Assembly: GCA_963749575.1 (NCBI GenBank)
Contig: CAVVNM010000009.1
Coordinates: 1 to 64,000 of the forward strand
DNA: 64,000 nt
Source of the DNA: JAMXLO01 sp963749575
GTDB lineage: Bacteria > Pseudomonadota > Alphaproteobacteria > Acetobacterales > Acetobacteraceae
Direction: 5' to 3'
How positions within the stretch are numbered: the stretch's first letter is position 1; each line of letters begins with the position of its first letter. Positions 44,011 through 53,771 of this stretch are shown piece after piece. The position numbers and the translations under genes are program-made. Under the pieces are notes generated by a model. The model was not told the DNA's origin, did no database searches, and saw only the letters and a list, made by a program, of their open reading frames with translations.

Positions 44011-44277
44011 CGAATGCACATCAGGTGGTCGCATCTGAGATTCTGGAGTGCAAAAATGCTATTGTCAGTCGGCACCGCAAAAACTGCTTTGCGCTGCATC
44101 AACCCCCCTCCTTCGCTACGCCATGGGACGCGTCCCCTTCCAAAGCAGTGGTAATCCATCCGGAGTGATATTGCCGTTATGGGGCAACGGGGACGCCGCG
44201 TCCGCAAAGTCCTTGATCACGGTTTCGCGGGTTGTCCATGCGATCATCCGCATCGAAATGAGCATAAGGAGGACGAT

Positions 44278-44472
44278 ATGACGCGATGCGACGTTTTGAT
44301 AATCGGCGCCGGCCCTACGGGCTTGGTTCTGGCACTCTGGCTCAGCAAGTTGGGGGCAAAGGTCCGGATCGTCGACAAGACGGCTGAACCGGGCTCGCCG
44401 CTCGCGAAATTCAAATCACAAGACGGATGTTTTGATTCGATGGCCCTGTTGCATCGGCGGTGGGCTGACTGA
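44278..44472 (+). pseudogene. FAD-dependent monooxygenase, N-terminal fragment
   Basis: Excellent ribosome binding site (AAGGAGG) and start: TRCDVLIIGAGPTGLVLALW with GxGxxG FAD-binding motif, then LSKLGAKVRIVDKTAEPGS. After about 42 codons homology ends and 22 unrelated codons follow. The rest of the aromatic-hydroxylase-type gene is missing. The break lies close to a sequence resembling an IS6-type end (GGCCCTGTTGCATCGG, about 44444). Confidence 0.75.
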
Positions 44473-44989
44473 CGTTCCAATGATCTCCCATCCATCGCCT
44501 GCGAAAGGAGCCATACCGGTCTGACTGGCTGTTGGCGCAATCCTTGTAGTTCGGTCTCCAGTTCGAGAGTGCGGCGCTCTGGCGTTGTCTCAGCTGCCGA
44601 GGCGCCTCGGCTGCGTTCCGGATCGTGGCTGGTCGCCCAATCCGACGGTTCTTGCCGCGGCGGCGCAAGCTGTAACGTCGCCTGGTGTAGGTCGTTCGAA
44701 GTGGTCAGAGGGCGTTGTCGAATTCCTCGCCCTCCGAGCGCAGCATCGCTGGCACCGGCTAAATCGCCAACCGGTCGTTTGAACGGCCCCGTACTCGCGC
44801 AAGATTGTGAGCAACCGCGGACCTTCGCGCCGATTGGCCTACAGCAGAGGTGGTATGGACTGGAGACGAACGAGTCCTGGCGATACTGTAATCCAGGCTT
44901 TCATTCGTCAAACTCACCGTGCGTACGGGATCGACAAACGGGGCCTTCGGAATTAGCTTAAGCGCAGATAACGAGGGACGTTCGCTGAT
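44473..44989. other. Gene-poor stretch, possibly insertion-sequence debris
   Basis: About 515 bp following the broken monooxygenase. No protein similarity was recognised on either strand. It may be the residue of a mobile element, given the IS6-like end at the left. Confidence 0.35.
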
Positions 44990-46189
44990 ATGCTGCAAAC
45001 GCTTGATCCGTCCGTCTCTGACGTATTCATCACGGATGAGCTGGCCCGGCGCGAACCGAGGAAGACCGATTATCTTCGAGAAAAGCTGGCGCTCCAAGAC
45101 CTGGCGACCCGGATGGCCGACCAGCCTGATGACGTCCTTCCCAGATTTGTCGACCTCGGGATGGAGATGACCGGCGGCATATCGGCGGGGCTCAGCCTTT
45201 ACGAGGAAAACCCAGCGCCAGGAGTGTTCCGCTGGCAGTATCTGCGCGGTGTGCTGTCGCCATTCAACGGCGCGACGACGCCGCGGAATTTCAGTCCATG
45301 CGGGATCACGCTCGACCGGAACGCGCCCGTACTCTGCGTGCATCCTGAGCGCGTCTACACCTGGATAGCGGACGCGAACATCACGGTGCCGGAGGTCTTG
45401 CTGGTGCCGCTCTATCTCGGCGGCGAGTTCCCGCTAGGAACGCTGTGGATTGTTTCCGCCAACGAAGGCCATTTCGACAGCGGGCATGCGCGCGTGATGA
45501 CGGAGCTTGCCTCTTTCGTCGGCATCGCACTCCGCATGCAGCACAGCGAGCAGCGTCTGGAGCAGGCCTTGGAGGAGCAGGCGACGTTGGCCAAGGAGAT
45601 GAGCCACCGCGTCAAGAATGTATTTGCCATGACCGACGGCCTGATCCGGATCAGTGCTCGTGACAGCGCGACCAAGGACGAGATGGTGGAGGTCCTCTCG
45701 GGCCGTCTGCACGCATTGGCCAGCGCCCATGCGCTCGTCCGGCGCAACTTCAGCGATGTGGGACCCGTGCCGCACGCGTCGGATATTGGCGCGTTGATTC
45801 TGGCGATCGTCCGCCCGCACGAACACCCCAGGGGCGATGGCACGCGGATCTCGGTCGAGGGGCCGTCGATCCAATGCGGAGACCATGCGATGAATGGCAT
45901 CGCACTCGTGATTCATGAACTCACGACGAACGCCGCAAAATATGGCGCGCTGACGGTTGATGAAGGCCGTGTGAGCGTAAGCTGGTGGGACGAGGAAGGG
46001 AAACTTGTCCTGCGCTGGCTCGAGCGCGGCGGTCCACGGATTGAAGTGCCGCCGTCGGCCAGTGGTTTCGGCAGCACGTTGGTTCAAAACATGGTCGGCA
46101 GGCAGTTCCGTGGGACCCTGGATTGCGACTGGCAACGTGAAGGACTGGCGGTTACGATTACGATACCGGTCGAGAACCTCTCGACTTGA
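44990..46189 (+). CDS. HWE-type sensor histidine kinase with GAF domain
   Basis: 399 aa. GAF-like domain at residues about 40-185 (SPCGITLDRNAPVLCVHPER, and PLYLGGEFPLGTLWIV), then a coiled link, the HWE/HisKA_2 phospho-acceptor box LAKEMSHRVKNVFAMTDGLI and the N-box LVIHELTTNAAKYGALTVDE, followed by GFGSTLVQNMV. No transmembrane helix, so cytoplasmic. Such kinases feed the PhyR-EcfG general-stress pathway or related receivers. No receiver partner next door. Confidence 0.85.
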   Translation: MLQTLDPSVSDVFITDELARREPRKTDYLREKLALQDLATRMADQPDDVLPRFVDLGMEMTGGISAGLSLYEENPAPGVFRWQYLRGVLSPFNGATTPRNFSPCGITLDRNAPVLCVHPERVYTWIADANITVPEVLLVPLYLGGEFPLGTLWIVSANEGHFDSGHARVMTELASFVGIALRMQHSEQRLEQALEEQATLAKEMSHRVKNVFAMTDGLIRISARDSATKDEMVEVLSGRLHALASAHALVRRNFSDVGPVPHASDIGALILAIVRPHEHPRGDGTRISVEGPSIQCGDHAMNGIALVIHELTTNAAKYGALTVDEGRVSVSWWDEEGKLVLRWLERGGPRIEVPPSASGFGSTLVQNMVGRQFRGTLDCDWQREGLAVTITIPVENLST

Positions 46190-46378
46190 CTACCAACCAC
46201 GGCTGCATAACTGCGGAATCGTCTGCTCTGCCGCAGGCATCCCCATTCCACATCGAACAACAAAGGGATCTGGGATGGCCTGACGCTTTCTTATGTCAAG
46301 CGTCGTGCAGTCGTAGTGCTGAATCGGCGAACCGCGAATCGCCTCATCGACAACCACGAGTCGCGGGGGGTTGGGTGG

Positions 46379-46640
46379 TGGCTCAGCGACAGATCCTCTC
46401 GTTGGGAGAGGTTCACCGTTCTCTGGTCGCATTGTTCGACAGTGATATGCGTGCGAAGCGCGTTGAGTCCCTGGCCAGCGCCACCCTTGGGTGGTCAGAA
46501 CCGGCTCCCTGACGATCCGCACGATCGGCGAAGGTCTGGCGGTCGGTCCCGCAGCCTGCGTCGCCAGCTTATTCGATCTGGCGGGCACGCCATCAAGATG
46601 TGGAATTCCACCACGCGCGACGGATCGAGAACCAGACCGC
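46379..46640 (+). pseudogene. IS4-family transposase remnant
   Basis: Encodes VAQRQILSLGEVHRSLVALF, DSDMRAKRVESLASATLG, then, after a shift, VVRTGSLTIRTIGEGLAVG, matching the N-terminus of the intact transposase at 27597-28754 (RQRFSFQGIRDVLGGLLEQ, HAKRVDALCNATLG, LAVCTIGQGLA). Further codons such as RRQLIRSGGHAIK follow in another frame. Divergent, so a different, older element. Confidence 0.65.
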
Positions 46641-46708
46641 GGCTCCCTCGAGTGATTTGGCGGACAGGCATTGCTCGCCGGGCTGCGGGTGCAGTATTTC
46701 ATGCTTGT

Positions 46709-48091
46709 CTAATCAAGCTGTTCAACGGGCCTGTCCAGCGTCGGCTGCGATGAGGCAGGTCGGTATCGAGGGGTGGCGTCGGGGTGCTTATTCGCGGTCT
46801 CGGGCAAGGCGACCATCACGAGCACGAAGCCGAGGGCCGCCGCGCCGGCAAGGCAAAGAAACGCAATCTGCGTGCCAAAATGCTCGATCACGAAGCCGGT
46901 AACGGTTGTGCTGAGCGTTGCTCCCGCCATCATCGCGAGGCCCACGAGGCCTAGCGCCAGATTGAACCGACCGCCGCGATGCGTGATGTCCGAGACAATC
47001 AAGGGGACCATCACGCCAATGGCCGAGGCGCTAATGCCGTCAAGGACTTGCGACAGGATGATCGCCACCTCACCATTATGAATCGATAGGAGCACACAAC
47101 GAAGCGCGAGTGCCACGAAGCCTGCCAGTACGATGAACTTGCGGCCGCGCGATTGAGCAAACCCTCCGAGCCGAGGGGAAATAAGCGCAACCACCGCTAA
47201 AGAAACAATGAGCGCGATGGACACCAGCATATCGCTGTTCCTGACCCCTTGATCCTGCATCGCCGAGACAGCAAACGGTAGCACGGCGGCGTTGCTGAGC
47301 TGGAACATAAATACGCACGCTGCGAACGTCAGCAGCAAGGGGTCGCGCCACAGTTCGCGGCGGCGGCGCATCGGCTCCTTTCGTGCGTGTCGCGGCCATG
47401 CCGTCGGATGTGCGGTGCGATGAGGAGCGTTGTTGATGTCCACGCCGCTGATCATGAGCAGACAGCCGAGTGCAATACCGCCGAACACGGCTGCCACGTA
47501 GAACACTGCGCCTGGCGCGATATGGGTGCCGATATAGCCCATCAGCAGGGCCGCCAGCATACTGCCGAGTGCTTTGAAACGCACATTTCCGCCAAGCCGC
47601 TCAGCGAATTTCTCGCTTTTGCTGAGGGCCAGCGTCATGGCCGCAATCGCGGGCGTGAGCAGGGAGGCGGCGCTACCCTGGAGCAACTCTGCCGCCCAAA
47701 CAGTCCATCGAGCAGGAAAGGTGCCCAATACCAGCGCGGAGACGATGATGGCAGCGATTCCGGCCGCTGTAATGAGACGCTTGAGCGGCACTGCGTCGAC
47801 CAGCAAGCCTGCCGGCACCTGACCCACGATTGCAGCCATCGTGCCGACGCTGAGCGCAAAACCTATGTCGGTTGGATGCCAGCCGTTCGCGGTCAGGTAG
47901 ATCGTAACGAAGGGTCCGAAGCCCGTCAGCATGTCGGCGACGAAGAAGTTCAGGCCGTTCAAGCCGATCACACTGCGCCGCCTCAATTCGGCGGCGTCCG
48001 GCCCACTGGTACCTCCGTTTTCCCTCTCCAATAGAACCATCTGCTTCCCACTCTCCACGCTGTCATCCCCGGTTAATTCTGTAGTAATCAT
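46709..48091 (-). CDS. MFS transporter
   Basis: 460 aa from ATG 48091 (alternative 48043). Twelve membrane helices; GLNFFVADMLTGFGPFVTIY and VGTMAAIVGQVPAGLLVDAV lead, and ALISPRLGGFAQSRGRKFIV is the central loop region. The variety with NGLNFFVAD resembles transporters of rhizobial and acetic-acid bacteria; substrate unknown. The open frame extends upstream to 48439 but in low-complexity codons. Confidence 0.8.
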   Translation of the reverse strand: MITTELTGDDSVESGKQMVLLERENGGTSGPDAAELRRRSVIGLNGLNFFVADMLTGFGPFVTIYLTANGWHPTDIGFALSVGTMAAIVGQVPAGLLVDAVPLKRLITAAGIAAIIVSALVLGTFPARWTVWAAELLQGSAASLLTPAIAAMTLALSKSEKFAERLGGNVRFKALGSMLAALLMGYIGTHIAPGAVFYVAAVFGGIALGCLLMISGVDINNAPHRTAHPTAWPRHARKEPMRRRRELWRDPLLLTFAACVFMFQLSNAAVLPFAVSAMQDQGVRNSDMLVSIALIVSLAVVALISPRLGGFAQSRGRKFIVLAGFVALALRCVLLSIHNGEVAIILSQVLDGISASAIGVMVPLIVSDITHRGGRFNLALGLVGLAMMAGATLSTTVTGFVIEHFGTQIAFLCLAGAAALGFVLVMVALPETANKHPDATPRYRPASSQPTLDRPVEQLD

Positions 48092-48356
48092 ATTAGTCTC
48101 GGAATGTCTTGTCACGTGCACTTTCTCGGCCTTGCGGGTTGCGTCGCGGTCAGCGGGCAATCCGCGCCGCGTCCGGCGACTACGACCCATTGTGGCGCCC
48201 GCGCCGCCGGCTCCGACGGCGGTTAATCGTGCCTGGCCCGACCGCGCTGACCCCGGCACCGGTCTATGCTCCGGTGGTTGTGCGGCCTTGAAAACGTTCG
48301 CCACCATGGTGTGATGATGGAGCTGATCGTTTGGTGCCGGTCTGCAAAGAGGTGGT

Positions 48357-48512
48357 ATCACGCGTAAAAATGCTTTGATTACGTTGGCTTTGCTGTTCCT
48401 GATCGCGGCCGCCCCACTGCTCGGAGCATGCAACACCACCGCTGGAGCCGGCCAGGATTTGTCGGCGACTGGTCATGCGATCACGAACGGTGCGGAGCAG
48501 CTTAAACCCTGA
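48357..48512 (+). CDS. Entericidin-like lipoprotein with apparent ATC start
   Basis: 51 aa. The sequence reads (I)TRKNALITLALLFLIAAAP then LLGACNTTAGAGQDLSATG and HAITNGAEQLKP, a typical entericidin A/B lipoprotein with lipobox LLGAC. The codon at the expected start is ATC, with AGAGG four bases upstream; no ATG or GTG exists in frame. Either a rare initiation codon, a start lost by mutation, or a sequence error. Entericidins are small envelope-stress lipoproteins. Confidence 0.65.
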   Translation: MTRKNALITLALLFLIAAAPLLGACNTTAGAGQDLSATGHAITNGAEQLKP

Positions 48513-48573
48513 TAGCAGAAGTCTTGTCTGAGCCTTGAGGACCGCGCCGCGCGAGGCATTTCTTGGCGTCTCA

Positions 48574-50504
48574 TCAGACTTTATAGGCGGCCTCTAGGCA
48601 TGCTTCGACTGCGTCGTGCAATGAGCTCGCGTAGTAGTCCGCGCCGATCGCGGCGCGCATGCGGTCATCCTTCAGGACCTCCGCCTCGTCCGGCCAGAAG
48701 CCTACCAGGATGGGCACCTCGGGTAACCGCCACCGCAGACGGCGGACCAGATAGCGCAGATGCGAGGGGCTGCCGATCAGCTCCAGGTAGGATAGGCACA
48801 CCATCGCCACGCCGCTCCCATTAAGCGCGCCAATGGCAGCGCGTGAGCCAGCCGCATACGGCAAAACCGCCGCTCGCAGCCCGTGCTTGTGAAGCAGTTG
48901 GGCGAGCATGAGTGACGCCGATTCGTCGAGAGGACCACGCCCTGCCAGGCACAATACGGGGGCCGACCCGCGCCAGCTTAACGGCAATTCCGTCGGAACC
49001 GGTTCCTCAGCAGCGGCCTGTGTCGGGAGGTCCTGCTCGGCGCGCGTGGGTGCCGTAACTGCCTGATCATTTTCGAGCAGCGATGGGTCTCGGTCCTCAT
49101 ACTCGTCCAGGTCCTCAACCAGACTCGCGATCGACTCTCTGACCCGCTCGATCCGACTGCCGGCCAGCACGCCACGGGCGGCGTCCGCAGCTGCCAGCTG
49201 GAGTCCCTTCAGCGCCACCTGGTCGTAGGACCGATGACAGGGAGTGCTCCTTCAGCAACAGCTCGGCTTGTGCGCGTGCCTCGTCCGGATCACCCGCCAA
49301 GATGCGCTGATAAAAGCTTTCGACGGGTGTCAGGGGCGGCCGGTCGCCAAGGATGATGTCGAGAAATTCCAGCCGCTCGACGTGCCGCCCCAGCACCACC
49401 AGGCAAAGCGTCAACGGAGTGGACAGGATCAGCCCGATCGGTCCCCACAGCCATGTCCAGAAGGTCGCCGCAACGACCACCGAGAAGGGGGAGAGACCTG
49501 TGCTACGGCCATACAGAAGTGGCTCGACCGCCTGGCCCATGATCGCCTCGACGACGGCATAGAGCGCCGCCGTCCACACAACCATCGACCAACCTGGATC
49601 GACGGCGGCCGCAAGCGTGATTGGCAACAGGGCTGCCAGTGGCGCGCCGATATAAGGCACGAAGCGGAGTAGCATCGCGAGCACGCCCCACAACAGCGGG
49701 GAAGGCACGCCAATGAAAAACAGACCCGTGCCGATGATCAGGCCGAACATCGCGTTGATGGCAAACTGTGTCAGAAAATAGTTGGACAACCGTCGAGCCG
49801 CGTCGTTCATGGCGACTGTGGTTCGATGCAGATCGCTCGAACCGAACAGCCGGATCAACCGATCGCGCAGATCCTCGCGTTGCAGCAGGATGAAGATCGC
49901 CACGATGAAAACGATCGCCGTGGTCGCCAGCGGTGCAACGATCGGTGCGACGATCCGCTGGGCAAGTTGCACGGCACTCGGCTGCGGCTCGTGCACCTCG
50001 ACCGGGATCGACTTTTGTTCGTCCCCCGTCGACGCGGTGGGCGTGGCCGCCGCAGAACTAGGATTTCCTGAGACGTTAGCGCGGTCGAGCTCATGACCGA
50101 GGCGACGTATTATCGTTGTGATGTGGCCGAGCGTGTGGCTCTGCAGCGTCTCGACCTTTCGCTCGACCGAGCTGGCGTAGCGCGGTACCTCCTGGGCGAG
50201 TTCGGCGAGCTGTGTGCCAATCACCGTTCCGAACGCCAGGATGATGCCGAGCGCCAGCACCACGGCCAGCAACGCAGACGGCTACCCGGCCCAGGTGCAA
50301 ACGCCGCAGGAAGTTGGCAACGGGAGCCAGCAGAAAGGAGAGCAAAACCGCCAGTATGATGGGGATCATCATCTCGCTGCCGAGATAAAGACCGGCGACT
50401 ATCACGACCGCGACCGCAAGGGTTAGAAGGCCCTGCACACCAGGCGTGTCAGCCGCGGTCACCTGGACGGGGGATCTGGGCAGAGGGGTGGGTACGTCTG
50501 ACAT
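48574..50504 (-). pseudogene. AI-2E-family permease with C-terminal cobalamin-binding-like extension, two frameshifts
   Basis: Three frames form one protein. The first (ATG 50504) has the initial helices up to FLLAPVANFLRRLHLGRV; an extra base near 50280 leads to the main permease frame (LAVVLALGIILAFGTVIGTQ through GLSPFSVVVAATFWTWLWGP), and near 49235 another to the C-terminal frame (YDQVALKGLQLAAADAARGV to the stop 48574). The last part, with VLCLAGRGPLDESASLMLAQ and SYLELIGSPSHLRYLVRRL, resembles a cobalamin-binding-like fold seen in related permeases. Family function: export of small signals or solutes, unproven. Confidence 0.8.
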
Positions 50505-50750
50505 AGTACCAATCCTTTTAACCATTGGCGCGTGTATTAGCGGCGCCAAATGTCCTTGGGGCGCCGATCGACAACACGCATCTGCGTCTGCAGCTTTGCC
50601 TACGTACAGCGGGCCTCGCAACCGCGTATATATTTGTTGCATGATCTCATAATCATGAAAGCGTGAGAATTCTGCCGAGCAACGAACACAATTTGGTCTT
50701 TATCGCCATCCAGCTTGTTCGAAACCACAGTCGCAAACAGGGAGGTCGTT

Positions 50751-50828
50751 GTGGGACGCGGAATTCTTCTTTGGCTGCTCGGCGTACCGATCCCGATCAT
50801 CATTCTGCTTGCGTTGATTTGGCACTAG
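50751..50828 (+). CDS. 25-aa hydrophobic micropeptide (copy 2)
   Basis: GTG 50751 behind GGGAGG. The product has the same basic start (GRG), hydrophobic helix (ILLWLLGVPIP) and C-terminal WH as the peptide at 16239-16316, differing only in a few Ile/Leu positions, while many codons differ synonymously. Followed after 16 bases by the paralogous membrane-protein gene, as in copy 1. Confidence 0.8.
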   Translation: MGRGILLWLLGVPIPIIILLALIWH

Positions 50829-50844
50829 CGGGGGGAAGCACCCC

Positions 50845-51744
50845 ATGGCAGCACTAGACACAGATGTCCGGCCGGGCCTCTATGAAACGCTCCGGCACCC
50901 TCTTGAGGCCGCGACTTCCGGTGTCGCCTGGCCCGCTGTCCTGGGCGGCGCGTTTGCTGCTGTCGCATTGTCAGTGGTCCTGCTGGCCCTCGGATCAGGA
51001 TTCGGGCTCGCCGTCGTCTCGCCGTGGCCGGGCGCTGGAGCTTCGGCGACGACCTTCTCGATCATGACGGGCCTGTGGCTCATCACCACGCAATGGCTGG
51101 CATCCGGTCTTGGCGGCTACATAACAGGTCGGCTGCGGACCAAATGGGCTGGACTTCATACGCACGAAGTGTTCTTCCGCGATACCGCGAATGGATTTCT
51201 CAGCTGGGCCGTTGCTTCGGTCGTCGGCGCGGTTTTTCTCGCCTCTGCGGCGTCCGCGCTTGTGGGCGGGACGGCCAACATGGTGTCGGGCGTTGCCTCC
51301 GGCACGGCTGCCGGCGCGAGCCAGGGTATGACGCAGGCCGCGGGGCGGCCGGGCGCGCCGGCCGACTCGACAGGATATTTTGTGGACAGCCTGTTCCGGA
51401 CGGATCATCCGAGTCCGAATGCTTCGGCCGGGGACCCGCGGGCTGAGGGCGGACGTATCCTGCTTAACGGCCTGCGCAACGGCGATATGCCAGCAGGAGA
51501 CAAGACCTACCTCGCGCAGCTCGTTGCCGCCCGCACGGGCTTGTCACAAGGCGATGCCGAGAAGCGGGTCGACGACGTGATAGCACAAGAAAAGGCGGCC
51601 GAATTGAAGGTGCGCCAGGCAGCGGACGCGGCACGCAAGGCGGGAGCATATCTATCGATTTTCCTTGCGCTCTCCATGTTGATCGGAGCCTTCATCGCGT
51701 CCACGGCGGCCGCACTGGGTGGTCGACAACGCGATGAGTACTGA
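50845..51744 (+). CDS. Multi-pass membrane protein of the micropeptide-linked family (copy 2)
   Basis: 299 aa, paralogous to 15371-16237. Shared features: PWPGAGASATTFSI, GGYITGRLRTKW, THEVFFRDTANGFLSWAV, the helical DAEKRVDDVIAQEKAAELKV and a C-terminal helix (LSMLIGAFIASTAAALGG). Four helices in all. Linked to the 25-aa peptide, so the pair was duplicated or acquired as a unit. Function unknown. Confidence 0.8.
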   Translation: MAALDTDVRPGLYETLRHPLEAATSGVAWPAVLGGAFAAVALSVVLLALGSGFGLAVVSPWPGAGASATTFSIMTGLWLITTQWLASGLGGYITGRLRTKWAGLHTHEVFFRDTANGFLSWAVASVVGAVFLASAASALVGGTANMVSGVASGTAAGASQGMTQAAGRPGAPADSTGYFVDSLFRTDHPSPNASAGDPRAEGGRILLNGLRNGDMPAGDKTYLAQLVAARTGLSQGDAEKRVDDVIAQEKAAELKVRQAADAARKAGAYLSIFLALSMLIGAFIASTAAALGGRQRDEY

Positions 51745-51880
51745 TGGCCCTTCGACATCGCACCGATGCTGATGGCTAACCCCATCCGCCCACGCTCCGA
51801 CGTTCGCCGCCGTATCGCGGGAGGCATCGGCCGCGAGATCCGAGTGCTTCCGGCGGCGATGCCCGACTAAATCCGCGAGA
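51745..51880. other. Short intergenic region between convergent genes
   Basis: 136 bp between the membrane-protein stop and the glycosyltransferase stop. No strong terminator hairpin seen. Confidence 0.3.
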
Positions 51881-52957
51881 TCAAGGAGCCTGTATTGTCA
51901 TGTTGGGGTGGGCGGCCGTGGCTGCTTCTACGCGCGCGTGGTCGCACAGGCGTTGATACAGCGACACATAGTCGGTCGCCATCCGTCGTGCGGTGAAGCG
52001 CCGATCGAACTCCCGACGTACCGACCTGCGGTCCAGCTCACCCAGTCGCCTCACAGCCCGGATTGCGGCCGCCTCGTTGTCCACCACGAAGCCAGAAAGT
52101 CCATCCTCTACCACTTCTGGCACCGAGCCGCGGTCGAATGCAATCACCGGCGTGCCGCAGGCCATCGATTCGATCATCGCCAAACCAAACGGCTCCGGCC
52201 AATTGATCGGAAACAGCAGCGCGTGGGCGCTCGACAGAAACTCCGACTTCTGTGCATCGCCGATTTCGCCGATGAACTCCACCCATGGGCTGACCTGGAT
52301 CAACGGTCGGATCTCACTTTCGTAGTACGCCTGATCGGCGGGATCCACTTTAGCAGCGATCTTGAGCCTGAGACCCGACTGCCCGGCAATATGAATTGCT
52401 TTGTCAACACCCTTTTCCGGTGAAATGCGGCCGAGGAACGCAAGATAACTCTGCCTTGCTGGCTGCGGCGATAGCAGGTCCGGGCGGAGACCATGGTAAA
52501 CAGTCCGAAGGAACCTTCCTTGCGGCAACTGCTGCCGCTGCGCATCAGAAATGGATACCAGCGATACCCCGGGAAGGGGTTCGTAGGTAGGGGCCTGCAG
52601 GTCAAGCCGCCCGTGTAATGTGGTGAGCACCGGCACTGACTCTGGTACGAAGCGCAAGAAGTACCAGTAGTCGAAATGGAAATGCAGTATGTCGAACTCA
52701 CTCGTGCGTCTCGCCACCTCCTCCAGCATAACTACATGGGGCGTGATCGTGTTGCGGCATCCCGGATCCGAGCGCAACGCGCGGGGCCATCCAGCGACCA
52801 GTCTGGCGCGGGTGGTGGAGTCGCCGCTTGCGAACAAGGTCACAGCGTGACCCATGGCCACAAGTTCATCGGTCAGGTGGGAGACAACTCTTTCGATTCC
52901 GCCATAAAGGAGCGGCGGCACCGGTTCGGTTAAAGGAGCGATCTGGGCAATTCGCAT
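51881..52957 (-). CDS. Glycosyltransferase family 4
   Basis: 358 aa. Two Rossmann halves: PLLYGGIERVVSHLTDEL at the start, FLGRISPEKGVDKAIHIAGQ at the domain boundary and the retaining GT4 motif EPFGLAMIESMACGTPVIAF with the conserved Glu pair spaced by seven. It uses a nucleotide-sugar donor; acceptor unknown, perhaps trehalose/maltose-type or cell-surface glycans. Stand-alone. Confidence 0.85.
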   Translation of the reverse strand: MRIAQIAPLTEPVPPLLYGGIERVVSHLTDELVAMGHAVTLFASGDSTTRARLVAGWPRALRSDPGCRNTITPHVVMLEEVARRTSEFDILHFHFDYWYFLRFVPESVPVLTTLHGRLDLQAPTYEPLPGVSLVSISDAQRQQLPQGRFLRTVYHGLRPDLLSPQPARQSYLAFLGRISPEKGVDKAIHIAGQSGLRLKIAAKVDPADQAYYESEIRPLIQVSPWVEFIGEIGDAQKSEFLSSAHALLFPINWPEPFGLAMIESMACGTPVIAFDRGSVPEVVEDGLSGFVVDNEAAAIRAVRRLGELDRRSVRREFDRRFTARRMATDYVSLYQRLCDHARVEAATAAHPNMTIQAP

Positions 52958-53113
52958 ATCCGTTGGCTTAAGCTCTCGCGCTTTCCGATAGAATTTGCCC
53001 CAAGACAGTGAGTACAGGCCATGTTCGATGTATCTAGCTGCACTGTGGTGACTGTTATTTGGCTCCCCTGGCGCCTAAAGGAAGGTACAGCCGACTCACA
53101 GGCGCTGCCATCT

Positions 53114-53332
53114 TCAACCAGCGGGTTTTATCGGGGGTGCTGTCGAGGTGGATACTCTCTTCTTCCCTGTACCTTCGGCATCGTTGCCGAACTCGGCCTC
53201 CTCGGCCTCCACTTCAGATCGGGCTTGTCGCCAGTAATCGTCGGAGCGACCGCTACGCCGGCCATCCTGCTCCCACAGCGCATAGGCTCGTTGTCGAACT
53301 CGGTCCTCGATCGACTTTCCGGGCTCTGTCAC
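53114..53332 (-). CDS. DUF2934 protein
   Basis: 72 aa from GTG 53332 with TAGGAG upstream. The DUF2934 motif is IEDRVRQRAYALWEQDGRRS, GRSDDYWRQA. A basic C-terminal tail follows. Second member in the window (first at 26745). Confidence 0.75.
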   Translation of the reverse strand: MTEPGKSIEDRVRQRAYALWEQDGRRSGRSDDYWRQARSEVEAEEAEFGNDAEGTGKKRVSTSTAPPIKPAG

Positions 53333-53384
53333 AATTGCTCCTATTCCATCCAAGGTGAGCTCTCGCTCTGCGGCGGTTTGCACA

Positions 53385-53771
53385 CGCTACGGATTATGTT
53401 GGGCGTGTGTGGACGAAATGGTCTTCGGCCGTGTCCTCCGCAACCCGTGCCTAGGAGGCGGAACTCGTCAACAATTCGCGGTCGGAGGCAGACCGGCGAG
53501 GATAGATATCGCGAGGTTCATGAGGACTCATCGGAGCCCGTGCCGTCCCAAGGGTACCAGCTGTGTCTGATGTCCCAAGATCCTCGCCCGTAACCCCGTG
53601 TGCTATACCGGCATAGCGCTCGCGGAATCATGATGCAATCAAACGGAAAGATGATGAACATCCACTGGCCGGACCAAGGTCGTTCTCACTATAAGACGGT
53701 GGCCAATTCGGGCTGCTCCTCCTCCCATTATCCTGGTTCGGCGGTATGGCGTTTTCTGACTGTAGGGATCG
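53385..53771. other. Intergenic stretch upstream of the DUF2252-glgX unit
   Basis: About 390 bp. No gene seen; an EcfG-like box could not be found (GGAAC at 53462 has no spaced CGTT). Confidence 0.4.

Noticed and set aside
48109..48291. Plus-strand frame with YDPLWRPRRRLRRRLIVPGP
   Set aside because: Could be the end of a secreted basic protein, but lies in a low-complexity region antisense to the MFS leader and has no start signal.
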